Shown here one piece after another: positions 12,476 through 27,980 of a stretch of 64,000 nucleotides of DNA. Under the pieces are notes generated by a model. The model was given only the letters and a program-made list of their open reading frames with translations, ran no database searches and was not told the DNA's origin. Position numbers and translations under genes: made by a program. The first letter of the stretch is position 1. The number at the start of each line of letters is the position of its first letter. This stretch comes from Piper betle. Lineage: Eukaryota; Streptophyta; Magnoliopsida; Piperales; Piperaceae. The stretch is taken from NCBI GenBank assembly GCA_033002965.1, contig JAURVB010014110.1, positions 110,413-174,412 on the forward strand, given 5' to 3'.

Positions 12476-12859
12476 TTTTGGGCTCAATGGGCTTCCAAAA
12501 AGACTTGAAACAGGTTTCACAGGTCTCTCATAATTCAAAACCTAGCATAAGAAATAAGGCTTTTTGTTAGCCTATATACAAGTCACTAGCCACCTCTAAA
12601 TATGACATGAGATAAACTCAATAATTTTTCCCCTTACACATTATATCACTCGAATCATCTCCCATTCACTATATTTGCATATTATAGTGAAGTGTGAAGT
12701 TCCAAAAAACTCTAATTCAGATTGGCCCAAAGCAACACCAAAAATAATTTGGCTCTCATACCATTGTTGGGCCCAATGGGCCTTTTAAAGGAGACTTAAA
12801 ACAGGCTTCACGGTCCTCTCACCAGTTATCTCTAAATATGATGTTGGATAAACTTAACA
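12476..12859 (-). mobile_element. TRIM (terminal-repeat retrotransposon in miniature)
   Basis: On the minus strand a 95-bp 5' LTR (12859-12765, TGTTAAGTTTATCC to GGGCCCAACA) is followed directly by a primer-binding site, ATGGTATGAGAGCC (12764-12751), which resembles the initiator-tRNA-Met site of plant LTR elements. A short interior of 141 bp ends in a purine tract (AAGGGGAAAAA). A 148-bp 3' LTR (12623-12476) follows and shares the GTTTATC..ATATTTAGAG, TTTCA and CCCATTG blocks with the 5' LTR. The flanks are TATAT on both sides (12471-12475, 12860-12864). No protein is encoded, as expected for a TRIM. Confidence 0.8.
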
Positions 12860-12864
12860 TATAT

Positions 12865-14086
12865 TTTTAAAGTTTTTTTCTAAATAATATTTTTTATTTA
12901 GGTTATGTTAAATCTGATATCTTATCTTTCACAAGATCCCTCTGGATTTCTAAAGAGGGAAAAGACCCAATTAACCCATTTTATATTCATTTTCCTCTAA
13001 AACCTTAAAGAAATTATGCATTTTAAGTTTTATTACTTTAATTTAAATTAACATCTTCATTTGCTCTTATTCTATAATATTATTTTTTAAGGTGCTTTGT
13101 CCCTAAAGCTGCCTGATACAAATAGCCGGTACATATAGGAATTATAAGAATATCCGACACGACAATGTTAGATTATTTAATAATTATTAAGTGGCTCGTG
13201 CATAACTTAATATACTGGTCTTATGAATGGACCTAAATATGATATTCATTTTGAGCTTAAAAGCAGTTTTAAGTTTAGTATTGAGCTATTCGTAAAATGG
13301 GGAGAGGATTTACTGTATCAAATATTATAGCAAACTCCTTACAGCAGCTTTCTCATTAGTGCAAATCACCAAAATTAATAAAATTTAACTGCTTATTACA
13401 ATTATATTCTTTAAACTCCACGAATGAAATTAATTTGAACCAATAAGGATAGTGTTTCTGAGAGTTTGAAGTAACACTTAATATAGCAAATCCAAAAGAA
13501 GTAAGAAAACGGAAAAGACAATTGCACTGCTATTTCTTATAACGTAATCAAAGCACGGATGAAGGTTTCACATTTGTTAAAATTCAAACACTTTTCTAGG
13601 AAGATCATCGTGTCAGTATCTTGCATGGTTTAAAAGAAATTGAATTAGAAATTAAAGCTTTATTTTACAATTCCACAACCCCTCCTGGAAGGCGGAAGAC
13701 GCAAGTTAAAGGAGAGAACTAGACGCAGAGTTTTGTATGAATTTTCCTTGAGGGATAACCACAAGTGAATTATTTTGATTCTGAGCACACCAGCAAAGGA
13801 ACTAACGAGAATTGAAAAGTAGAAGGTAATCAAACTTCCACGCAATAAACAAGGCAGCACATCCTAGCATGAATAGCATGAACATAACTAGATGTCTCTT
13901 TGGCTACTCGATCGAAAGATTCAAATATGGAGATCATCATCAAGGATATGATTTATGCCATGCATCACCATCATAACAGATCTATTTCAAGTAGTATGCG
14001 ACATAGCAGCTTGTGCAAACAAATTTTTAAGGATAAGAAGTAAAGTATTGTACATATTTCTGTACTGGAGAAAGGCCTTGATCTAA
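12865..14086. other. Intergenic region downstream of glycolate oxidase
   Basis: AT-rich, no gene recognised. The part nearest 14086 should hold the 3' untranslated region and poly(A) site of the glycolate oxidase gene, but I cannot place them. Confidence 0.5.
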
Positions 14087-16987
<2,901 letters not shown>

Positions 16988-19037
16988 TTTACAAGCTTTC
17001 AATATGAATCGTTTTCCAAACTGTCTACGTTGCCATAAGTTACAGCATACCATAAGATTAGTTTCAGTTCAAAGTGAGAAGAAAAAGGAGAATTATTTCA
17101 TATGAAACACCAAATCATGAATTGAGTACTTAGAGATCTATGAATGCCAATGTTTACAGCAGGCCCTCAACCACACCTCAACTACGGCAGCATACAGATT
17201 GACTAGCGAGCTAGTACTAATATTTCATCATGTATGAAACTGGATATTATTTAGGTGCATTGTCAATGCAAATTGGAAACCCAAAACAAATAATAGCATA
17301 TTATATGATCCTCGCTTAGTCAGTAGGGGAGGAAGGCTGTGTGCTAAGAAAGTGTAAGCAGATCCCCTATCGTGAAAAATGAAATCCAAGCCCACCTTAT
17401 CCCATACCAGGCTATGATTTATGTCACCTATTTGTAGATTTGAGAGTTCAAAGATACAAAACTATACTATGCACAAACAAAATGGTTAGTTTTTAATTTT
17501 TACACTGGTTGTTCCACCTATCGAAAGCTCAAAAGAAGGGAAAATCAGATAATGTTATTAATGGAGGTATCAGGCTATCAACTAGTGTGGATACTCTCAA
17601 GTTAATATGAACCTTCGATCACAAAAAGGTTGGTTGATAAAGATAACATTGTTCTATTCGAAAGTACAATAGTCATATGATATTAATGGGTTAGATAAAT
17701 CTCTTTTTAATTAATATAGGAATATTAATACTAGTTGATAGTAAGTAATTAATCTCCTAAAAAAACTACGGATTAAAATATAATAATGTATACAGTATTT
17801 TTCCGTTGAACTGATGATGAAGAAATTCACTCTACGATAGTCAACAAAATATTAAAATGGAGGAATACCAATTAGAATAACCCATCCAAAAACCCCCAAA
17901 AAAAGGTGGGAAATGGAAAATAAGGATAGAAACACCCAGCATATAAACAAAAAACAAATAAATAAATAAATTCATTGGTGAATAAGGCCATCATAGAAAC
18001 AGCTCAAAATTAGCTTAAGCCATCGAGAAAATCCATGAGAGCGCAAAGGCCTAATCTTTGCATGCCAAAAGATTTACTCATTTTGGTCCATCGCAAAGTC
18101 CAAAAGAAGCTTGCATGATTTGCATGTGTGAAAATAGCGTTAGGATGGACATATAATTACACTTTCTTCCCAAAAAGCTTCAAATATCAGGAGCCATACT
18201 AAAAGACATTGCTTTGAATCTCATAAAGAAATGTGTTTGAAGATAAAGCGGATGTGCCAAAGCAAGGACTAACATAAGAGAATCACAAACACGTAGAATT
18301 GAGAAACCAAAAAAGAAGATACTGCAGGCTTGTGTCAAAAAGACGAGATCAATCGCATCATCATATTAATAGATATATATATAAAGAGGAGAGGAGTAGA
18401 AGAAAACCAATGGAAGACTGCTTGTGAGGAAAGAAAGACTATATCTTAATCCAGTTCTATCAGATGTACGCGGATTAGTGGGAAAGAAAGATAACAGGAA
18501 GAGGATAAGAGGTACGACGGAACAGAGCAAGGGCGAGTGCAGGGATGAGTCATTGGGGGTGTGGAACACAAAGACGATTGGATTTAATGGACAAGTTGGC
18601 TTCTCGTCCACAAGCGATTATCAAAGTAGTGAATTTTTTCTGAGCATTAAAGATAATGGAACTTGTGGTAGCGTCCTCATTCTCATCCCCGATATATGAA
18701 CAATTATTATTTCTTTTTCACGGCCACATGCTGGGTCTCAATTGATAGAAAGAGCTAGAACTGCATGTAAGGCCGCGAATGAATAACACCTTATCCCCGT
18801 CGTGCGGATGCCATTCTTCATCTCTTTCATTTAGGCTCGAAAAAGAGTTTAATGTAGCGACGCTTTAGATGCCAATACAAATGGACCTAGTAGAACATCT
18901 GTATACAAGACTTGTACACGCCTACTGTAGGCGCTTATAGAGATGCCAACAGGTCTGATCGTTGATGATCAACCTAATCACGTCTGAAAATTTTTTCATA
19001 TACTATATATATATATATAGGAAATATGTTTCTTGTA
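16988..19037. other. 5' flank of glycolate oxidase, no other gene recognised
   Basis: Glycolate oxidase genes often have an intron in the 5' leader, so part of this stretch may be transcribed. A TATA-like run on the minus strand lies at about 18368-18386, which would imply such a leader intron; this is a guess. No other open frame resembles a known protein. Confidence 0.4.
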
Positions 19038-21467
19038 GGCTGTGCTGGAGTTTTTCCCAGTCGTTGGATATCCAACGGCTGGGAAAAAAATAAAGGATTG
19101 AAGGGGGTACTTCCCGCCGCCGCCGCCGCTCCGACGGTCGCCCCCGCCCTCCCACAGCTGCGGTCGCCCTCGCCCCCGACCTTCCCTGCCGGTCGCCCCT
19201 GCCCTCCGGCAGCCGCGGTCGCCCCGCCCCCGCCCCCGCCCTGCCCCAGCCTCGGCCCCGCTCGCAGCCGCCGCCCACCCTCGCGATCCCCCACCCTCCC
19301 CTCCGCGGCCGTCCCTGCCCGCCCCGCTTGAAGCCGCGGCCAACCCCCCCGTCGCGTTCCCCACCACCTCCCTGCCCCCGCTCGCACCTGTCGCCCCACC
19401 CTCGCGATCCGCTCAATCCCACCCCCCCTGCGGGCTACCGACAGCGAGGTCGCCGGCGGTGGCGAGGCAAAACTGAGGGGGGGGTGGCGAACAGGGGAGG
19501 GCAGTAACGTAATAAAAATTTTACTTGGTCATGGCTCGAGTCATGTTTTATTACGAAATAAATTTTAAAATATAAAATAATTTCATAATAAAAATTTGAC
19601 TCCCGATTCGAGTTAATATTACGAAATAAATTTAAAAAAATAAAATAATTTTGGAATAAAAACTTGACTCGGTTAAATTTAAAAAAATAAAATAACTTTG
19701 TAAGAAAAATTTGACTCGTTCTCGACTCGAATTAATATTACCAAATAGATCCCAAAAAATATAAAAAATACAAGAAAACACCATAAAATAAAACAATTGA
19801 ATTCTAATGGATTATTTTATTTTATGGTATTTTACTTTATTTTTTCATATTTTTTGAAATTTATTCGTAATATTGACTCGAGTCAGGACGAGTCAAGTTT
19901 TTATTACAAAATTGCTAGGTGACAGCGTTAGTGAGGTGGGTGAGAAAAAAGGGTTGATGGAGAAAAATGAAGCAATAGCAATTTTATAATAAAAACTTGA
20001 TTTGCTCTCGATTTAAATTAATATTACGTAATACATCTCGAAAGATTAGAAAAAAATAGAGTAAAATACCATAAAATAAAATAATCCATTAGAATTTGAT
20101 TGTTTTATTTTATGGTATTTTTGTATTTTTTATATTTTTGGGATCTATTTGGTAATATTGACTCGAGTCGATATCGAGTCAAATTTTTATTACAAAACTA
20201 CCCCTACCTATTTCTTCCTTCTTGACTCGTGTCAATATTACAAAATAAATCCCAAAAAACATAAAAAAATATAAGAAAATATCATAACACAAAATAATCA
20301 AATTCTAATGGATTATTTTACTTTATGGTATTTTACCCTATTTTGGTCATATTTTTCGAGAGTGGTAGTTTTGTAATAAAAATTTGACTTGATCCCGACT
20401 CGAGTCAATATTACAAAATAAATCCCAAAAAACATAAAAAATATAGGAACATATCATAACATAAAATAATCAAATTCTAATGGATTATTTTATTTTATGG
20501 TATTTTACCCTATTTTGTTCATATTTTTTGAGAGGGGTAATTTTGTAATAAAAAACTTGACTCGGTCCTGACTCGAATCAATATTATAAAATAAATTTTA
20601 AAAAATAAAATAAAATAAATTTGTAATAAAAACTTGACTCGGTCCAACTTGAGTCAATATTACGAAATAAATTTTTAAAAATAAAATAAAATAATTTTGT
20701 AATAAAAACTTGACTCGGTCCCAACCCGAGTCAATATTACGAAAGAAATCCCTGAAATATAAAAAAAATAGAGTAAAATACCATAAAATAAAATAATTAA
20801 GTTCTAATGGATTATTTTATTTTATGGTATTTTATTTTATTTTTTAATATTTTTCGAGAGGTATTTCGTAATATTAATTCGAGTTAGGAGCGAGTCAAGT
20901 TTTTATTACGAAACTACCGCTGCCCATTTCCTCCTCCCCTGTTTCGCCGGCGACTCTGTTTCTTCGCCCCTTTTTGCCTTGCCACCTCACCGATGGCGAC
21001 CTCGCCGCCGGCCGCCCACTGCTAACCAGGGACACCTCACCACCGCCTCCCTTCCTTCCCCCTCTCTCTACCGATTTGATTCTCGGCCACCACTGCCGCC
21101 CACCTTCCACGCTTCACCGCCGAGCACCAACCCCGGCGACGACCATCCTAGCCTCGTCCCCTCCATTCTCGACTCTTCCCTGGGTGACTCGAGGTGGCGC
21201 GCCAAAACAAGGGGAACGGGCAGTGGGCGGGCGCGACGGACAGCGGGAGGGCGAGGCGAGTGGGCGAGGCGGGCGGGCGGGCGTAGCAGGCGGGCGCGGC
21301 GGGGGGAAGTGGAGGGGACACGCGGGGGAAGGGGACGTGGCGGCCGGCCGAGGAGAAGAGCCGCCGGAGTTAATTTCCGGCGGGTGGGGAGGGGGGGTGT
21401 TGTGTGGCTGGAAAGTAATTTCCAGCCGTTGGATTAAATCCAACGGCGGGAAAAATGCAGCACAGCC
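19038..21467. mobile_element. Inverted-repeat element of 2.4 kb, superfamily unknown
   Basis: The left end GGCTGTGCTGGAGTTTTTCC (from 19038) continues into TCGTTGGATATCCAACGG. The right end (21467 back to 21410) reads the same on the opposite strand: GGCTGTGCTGCATTTTTCCC then CCGTTGGATTTAATCCAACG. Each terminal repeat thus contains its own small stem. Inside are a CCG/CCCCG-rich block (19110-19480), an array of palindromic AT-rich units (19500-20915, listed separately) and a second GC-rich block (20925-21400). No transposase is visible. A related end occurs at 61609. No clear target duplication was found, so the class is unknown. Confidence 0.6.
19500..20915. repeat. Array of palindromic AT-rich units bounded by GACTCGAGTC
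   Basis: At least five imperfect units of roughly 150-200 bp repeat. Each begins GACTCGAGTCAATATTAC, runs through AAATAAATCCC and ATACCATAAAATAAAATAAT, turns at AATTCTAATGGATT, and returns through ATTTTATGGTATTTTA to GTAATATTGACTCGAGTC, so each unit is its own inverted repeat. Clear centres are near 19800, 20090, 20310, 20480 and 20800. Shorter GACTC..GTAATAAAAA pieces lie between them. Confidence 0.8.
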
Positions 21468-21499
21468 AAGTTGGCTGTGCTGCACTACATCTCACCACG

Positions 21500-21587
<88 letters not shown>
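21500..21587. repeat. (CT)n(AT)n compound microsatellite
   Basis: About ten CT units followed by more than thirty AT units, read directly. It lies just outside the right end of the inverted-repeat element. Confidence 0.95.
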
Positions 21588-21589
<2 letters not shown>

Positions 21590-21926
21590 TGTTATAAGTC
21601 GGACAAGTGTACAAGGATAAGTTAGTGGGGTGTTGACCACTGGCCGGGAGTGGCAATGCTGATCTTTCGGCTAGCTCCAGTTCCGTTCTCAAGCTAGACT
21701 GAGCTGGGTTGCGCTATGCTCATGAGTCATGAGCAACGTTTAAAAACTTGAGCCTAACCGGATTTTCACTAAAACAGGGGCTATAAACTATTGAGCTTAG
21801 CTCCGATCATGGGGCATACTGATTGAGAATGTGTAATTTTCCAGACTTGAATGATTATCTACCTTTATTTCAGTAATTTAACATAGTTTTGTTAATTTAA
21901 TTTATGCTAATATTAGTGTGTATTAG

Positions 21927-22515
21927 TAGGGGTGCTAATTAAGCGAGCGAGCCGAGCTCAACATATGTTCGAACTTGGCTCGAATAATTCAAAACTCGTT
22001 CGAACTCGACTCGAGATCAAACTAGTTTTGGACATACATGCTCGAGTTCGACTCGAATATCTTTATGTGTTCGAGCTCGACTTAAGCTCGAATATACTTA
22101 AACTGTTTATTTTTGTGAGCTCGTTCGCCAGCTCGATTAAAAGTCAAAAGTACCTCACTTAAAAAAAGTGAAGGCTAATGTGGTTTGAACCCACAAGCTT
22201 TAAGTCATCATGGTGAATACTTACCATCTCAACTATCTTGCTTCTTTGTTATTATATTTCATATATATATGATATAAAGACTATATTATTATATTATTTT
22301 ATCAAGTCGAGTTCGAGTCAAACTACGAGTCGAATTTGAGTCGAGCTCGAGTTACAACCGAGTCGAGTCGAGCACGACCTTGCTCAAGCTCGGCTCGTAA
22401 GATTTGAGTTCGAGTCGAGTTCGAGTCGAGCATTTAAATGTCGAGTTTCGAGTCGAGTCAAGCTGAGCCAAACGCTAAATGCTCACGAGCTGAGCTCGCT
22501 CAATTAACAACCCTA
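21927..22515. mobile_element. hAT-type MITE, 589 bp, perfect 8-bp target duplication
   Basis: The left end TAGGGGTGCTAATTAAGCGA and the reversed right end TAGGGTTGTTAATTGAGCGA match at 17 of 20 positions. The flanks are TGTATTAG on both sides (21919-21926 and 22516-22523), a perfect 8-bp duplication typical of hAT transposons. Both subterminal regions are full of GAGTCGAG/CTCGACTC and GAGCTCG motifs. No transposase is present. Confidence 0.92.
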
Positions 22516-22523
22516 TGTATTAG

Positions 22524-24060
22524 TATATCTTTTCGTACAAAATGTTTTTGTTATAAATATTTAATGATGAAAATTTTAACAAATAAGTCGATCCTTAGCT
22601 GGGGTTCCGCTCAGCTGGTGGGCGGAGTCGAGTTGAACACAATCGCATGCCAAGCTTGGATCGTCATTAATTTGATTATTATATCCTTAATTTGAGTGTC
22701 ATTTCTCTATTTACAGAGGGGTTACAAATATTGAGAAAAGTGAGAGTTACTAAGTCATCATTAAGGGCATCTGATCTCTTCATGCACAGTCGCAAGTGTG
22801 AGTGCATGCATAAGGTCTACTTAATTAGTTATCAGCGTAAGTTTTCTCGAATGACATCTCAACCTGTCGCTAAGTTTTTGATATTTCTCATGTTTTACTA
22901 ATAAATTTTCAATTTAAATTTTTGCATAAGAGAATGATGAGAAGATGTTTTTTTTGTCTTATTTTCTCTTATTTATTTTAAGATCATGGTACAACGCAAA
23001 AAATTAACCTTGGAATACAGGGGAAAGCAAAAAAAAAAGGATTGCGAAAAAGAAAGACAAAGATAAAGGGAAAAGGAGAAACATAGAAAAACAGCGGAGA
23101 AAGAAAAAGGCCAGAAAGGAGCTGGAAGGAAAAAGAAGAGTCAAAAAGAAAAAAAGGGAGAAAAAGTAAAATTTGGGAATTAGGTTGTTGGCATGTCCTA
23201 GGTGGGCAGAGATGCTAATAGAGTGAGTCTAATTACTGCTACTTTGAAACTCAACTTATTGATTTGAGTTAAGTAGAGTTTAAAAAGCTTCTAAGTCACT
23301 CGAGTTTGAGTGGTATAGGAAAAAGTTCGAGTATTATGAATATATAATTTTTTTATAATTTGAGATAAAATTAATTATAAAAAATTAAATAGTTCAATTT
23401 CGATTAAAAAATGACCAGATAGTTTGCTCAGGAACATATTCTACATATTATCACATAAAACTATCATATTATAACATAATTATATTTATTATTTTTCATA
23501 TTTTGTTTGCATAGCTACATAAAACATATATATATCTAATATAAAACATCAAGTATCGATTTAACTCGAGCTTGCTCTTGCTCAATTAATTTGAGTTTAA
23601 CTTCAACTCGAACGAAAACAAGTTATACCGTCAAGCGAATTCGACCTCGATCCAGCCGATGGCACCAGAAAAGTACAATACGATTTATTTTTACGTTCGT
23701 ATGATTCCAATCTGATTGACCTTTAATATGGCTTGTAAATGGAGGTCACAATTAGATTCACCTACTACATATTATCCATTGGCTTTATGTCAACAAAAAA
23801 TGGCAAACGTTCTCTTGATGAGGGTGGCGCGATAAGAAAGAAAGAAAGATGGGCTTTGGACTCCATCTTAAAAGGGCGAGCCCAACACAACCCAGCCCAT
23901 CTTAGGCTTCTAAATACCGCTCCACCCCACTGTCCTTTCTTTCTTCCCCGTTAGCCCACCCGGCGAGGCAAAGGGGCAAGTCCGTCCATCGATCAACCAC
24001 CTTCTTCTATTCTCCCTCCTCTCACCCGCCGCCGTCGCAATCGGGTGGGGAGAAGGAAGG
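22524..24060. other. Intergenic region and F-box gene 5' flank
   Basis: It contains a purine-rich tract (about 23020-23170). A stretch with scattered GAGT/CTCGA motifs (23220-23650) may be a very degraded relative of the neighbouring MITE. The 100-200 bp before 24061 are pyrimidine-rich and carry AGCCCA/GGGCT motifs, as in many plant housekeeping promoters. No separate gene seen. Confidence 0.45.
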
Positions 24061-24209
24061 ATGTCTGATACAGAGTCAAGGGTGGACCACTTGGACCGGC
24101 TACCGGACTCACTCCTCTTCAACCGCATCTCTGATGTCAAGTCCCTCATCTCCCGACGATTCCGCTCACTTGTCCCACTCGTCCACTCCCTCCTCCTCCG
24201 CGTCAACTG

Positions 24210-26896
24210 TGTAAAACCCACGATTCGAGTTAGGGTTTTATATTCTGAACCGGTCGGGTCGACCATTATTTTTTTCGAGTTGAGTCAGTTTCAGAACACG
24301 TGTACCGAGCCGATGCCAGTCGCATGTATGAGCTATGAGGGTCATGTGTACCCAAGTATATGATGATAACGTCATGAACACAGCAGAACAGAATGAGTTA
24401 TCAGATATATGAGAGTATGCTAGTCATTTTTATTTTATTTTATTATTTTTATATATAATGGATCGTAGAATTAGTTTTAGGCCCTTTATCGCGTTAGGAC
24501 GCGTTACGGGCATTTTGGGTGGGTTGATAGTTCTAGAGCATATCATTATGATGTTTGGTATTTTTTTGATTTTACGGGATTTTTCCCGATTTTTATGAAT
24601 TTTTTTAGGATTTAATACGACTTAGTTATTATACTTGACTCTAGTCGGAGACGAGTCACAGTAACTATTTTCACGAACGCTCGCCGCCGCGCCATCGAGC
24701 TGACGTCGCCTCGACGTCTTCGCACCCCCTAGGCGGCCTGTCCCCGACCGGGACCAGCGGAGGCCATCGCTGCCCGAGCCGGCCGAATTTAGTGACCCAT
24801 CGCCGCCGGATCCTCGTTTTAGCCATTTTCCGGCGAGCCACCACCTCCATTGCCCGCGTCGACCTCAGAGATGAGTCAGAGTCGCCGAGCCGGTTCCGAG
24901 GGTACCCAACACGACCACTTTCCGGCCAGTAGACGCCGCCGACGATTGTCGCTGGAAAACCACCGGAAGTGCCGAAAAACCGCCAGTAGCTGCCGGAAAA
25001 CCAGAATTTCTAGAATTCACCGGATCTTCCGCGGGGCTCACCCAGTCGAGCCCGATCGAACATCGGACGCCGGGGAGCGCCGAATTCGAGCTCCGAGACA
25101 CACGACGGAACCCTAGCCGTCGCCGATTGCTGACAATGTGAGGTATAATTACCTCCAATTGATTATTTAAAATTGATGATTGTTAGCATAATATGATAGG
25201 ATTGAGTGATTTCTATGATAGAAGTCTGAGCATGAAAGAAGTAATGATATATATGATATGATTGATAATGAGTAAATATTAAGTGATCTGATGATGTAAA
25301 GTAAATTTGAGCATGTTAATCAGGTACGATGTAACTTAGGAAAAATACAGTAAAATTGGTATGAATAATATTAGTTAGAAGTATTTTCATATTTATGATT
25401 ATTTGATTGCTGATTGACGGTCATTGTGTGTGATTCATCATTTAGTTAGCAGGCGTTAGTATTTAGTTTTGATGTGTAGGTACGGAGTAGGAGCTCGTCG
25501 CCTAGGCGCGATGACACGCTTGGAGCTTCTACAAGATCCGTTTAGGACTCGTCTGTTTTAATCTTTTCTATTGTATGTTTGATTTATTGTCTGCAGGACG
25601 GGCTAAGTGGCGTTTTATCGGATCCCACTTAACTCGGGCCATTTAATCGAACATTTTCCGGATTAATAACCCCTCGAGGATGAGATCCCTCGAGGTTGAT
25701 TTCGAAAACAAGATCCACCAAAAGTTGCCTTCGGGCCTATTATGTAACTCCCTACCCAAGCCTATATATATATAGTTTTCGTGTTTCTGTGAGATGAGAG
25801 ATGGAGAAATCGACTGCACGTACCATGCAGAGGATGTCGTGACAGTCAAAGCGGGCTCTGGATTAGTGCCAGCGGACTGTTCCATTCCCGAGGGATCCTG
25901 ACAACTCCGCGTTTGAGTTCCTCACACCCGGAGAACGTGGAGGTTTACGGGTACTGTTTAGTACAACGCATGTCCGGACTTGTGGTTCAAAGGGTACTAA
26001 AGGCGACTGCCTGAGAGTACTCAGCCTTCGTGCTCATGGCCAGGAGAAATATGGAGGTAAGGAGAGGGCTTAGGATAAAGTTTCACGAGAAGTACTGAAA
26101 AAGAAGTGCTGAGAGTAGCACAGTACCAGCAGCAGATCAGTAAGTTCGGGATGCTACCGGGTCTGCAGCCCAGTGGCTCCTCAGTAGTGCCCTTCAGAGT
26201 GTTCACGTGGAGTACATGATGATTTCGTTCATATGAGAGTTTGCTCTCATAGCCAGTTTGTTATAGTTATTTTCTTTTCGGACCAGTAACGCTTGTTACT
26301 GACGTTTTTCCTATATATATGTAGGTGATAAACACGAGACGGATGGGCCGGCCAGGACGGAGGAGCAATAAGGTCTTCTGCACACACACATTGGGTGATT
26401 GAATGTTTAATGTTTTGTTTATGATGTTATTTTATAAACATGCTATGAGTAAATGTTTGAGGCATGACAATGAGATGAAATGAAATGATCAGAGTAGCAC
26501 AGCAAAAGTGTGATGGGTTGAAACCCAAGCTTCAGAATGAGTGTATAGTTGATTAGATTCTGTGTGAATGAAATTGTTTGATACTTGGTTATATATATTT
26601 TTATATGTATATTTGACAGGGTGGCCCCTAATTGCATTTTTAGGGGAAATTCTGTCCGTCATATTTCAAAACTTTTATTAATTTTTATCGGGATTGTTGG
26701 TGTGTACTCTGACTTGCATGTCATTCATGTAGTACCATGTTAGGTTTGTGTATTCATCCATGCATTGCGAGTTGTATCTTCGTCTTAAGACGCCGAGATT
26801 GGATCCGCATGAGTTAGGTTCGGGTTAGCCGACCTAACCGGGGCCTGTAACATGCCGGTTCGGTTCACGAGTGTGAACCGGATTTGGGGTGTTACA
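24210..26896 (+). repeat. 5' LTR
   Basis: Long terminal repeat of the element in the F-box gene. By eye it differs from the 3' LTR by scattered single bases and one large change: near 24660-24720 it lacks about 230 bp of the CCG-rich block present at about 30720-30990 in the 3' LTR. It ends GGGGTGTTACA. Confidence 0.93.
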
Positions 26897-26900
26897 ACAT

Positions 26901-26914
26901 TGGTATGAGAGCCA
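26901..26914 (+). promoter_or_regulatory. Primer-binding site, initiator tRNA-Met type
   Basis: TGGTATGAGAGCCA lies four bases after the 5' LTR. It differs by one base from the common plant site TGGTATCAGAGCCA. Confidence 0.85.
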
Positions 26915-27801
26915 CTCTCGGCCGATTAAGATGTATGATACTTTATAGGTGATGTGTGTGCAAAGACTGCTCCGAGTCCAGCTGGCAGGTATGTTTTCGT
27001 ATATTTTCTTTACATGCAGATTTTCTTCACAAGTTGTTTGGATAACAGTGTATTCAGGACTGGATCAGAATTATGTGGAACTGACCTTAGTTGAGTTGAC
27101 AGGTCATTTCTATGGGAGGATATCAGATTGCTTGCCCAGTTAGATGTGAGCAGGGGATGTAGTAGTGCTAGCAGAGGTAAAATGGGAATAGGATCCTATC
27201 TTATACCAGATCCAGATGTCAATAGACGTTAGATTCTAAGAATCTACAAGAATGTCATGATGGGCGTAGAGACCCACCGAGGCTGTCTATTGCAAAAGAG
27301 ATTTGGATGTTGACCAGGTGTCCATGTTTTGCATGTCACCGCATCATTCCTGCTTCCATTGGACATGGTGTACATAGTGGGAAATAACTTGAAATATAGA
27401 GATACCAGTAAGTAAGTGGCACATGAGATGGACCGTCGAGTGCCTTAGACAAATCCCTACGGATGAAGGATGTGGTTATGCCAATAGGGCCATTGAAGTA
27501 CATGGAGCAAGACGGCTTGAGATGGACCACTTCTAGAAGATAGTAATGAATGAGGATGAGTAGTGAGACTTAGGCTTGGACATAACAAGGAAAAGACCAA
27601 GACCACCAGTGCCTACGAGATCAGAGTGGGGTTTAGCATAGGTTGACCATCATATGTGTCAGCATCATGATCCAAACCCCTTTGGATCAGACACGCATGA
27701 TTGGACAACCTGAACCGAGTTAATAGCACCCAAGATATGGCAGAGATAGTAGTAAATTTATGATGCATATGAGTAGGATTAGATTTTTCTGCATCTAGGT
27801 A

Positions 27802-27980
27802 GTGCACAACCGCCGACAGAGTGCACAACCACCGACCGAGTGCACAACCGCCAACCGAGTGCACAACCACCGACCGAGGTGCACAACCGCCGACCGAGTT
27901 ACACAACCGCCGACCGAGTTGCACAACCGACGACCGAATATGCACTACCGCCGTCCGTGTTTGCTCACCCGCCGACCGAG
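27802..27980. repeat. Minisatellite in the retrotransposon interior, 19-22-bp unit, 9 copies
   Basis: The unit GTGCACAACCGCCGACCGAG repeats nine times with point changes and small length variation (19-22 bp). It has no spacers and is not a CRISPR array. Confidence 0.92.

Noticed and set aside
18974..19422. Open frames up to 141 codons on both strands
   Set aside because: Same cause: CCCCG-rich block of the inverted-repeat element, no family match, run into AT-rich repeats.
20974..21597. 207-codon open frame ending in an Ile-Tyr run
   Set aside because: The GC-rich block is read through the terminal repeat and into an AT microsatellite, so it is not a gene.
25643..25885. 80-codon open frame repeated at 31930-32172
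   Set aside because: It is antisense in both LTRs and conserved only because the LTRs are young copies of each other. The older LTRs do not keep it.
27802..27980. Possible CRISPR-like array
   Set aside because: The repeats are contiguous without unique spacers and lie inside a plant retrotransposon, so this is a minisatellite.
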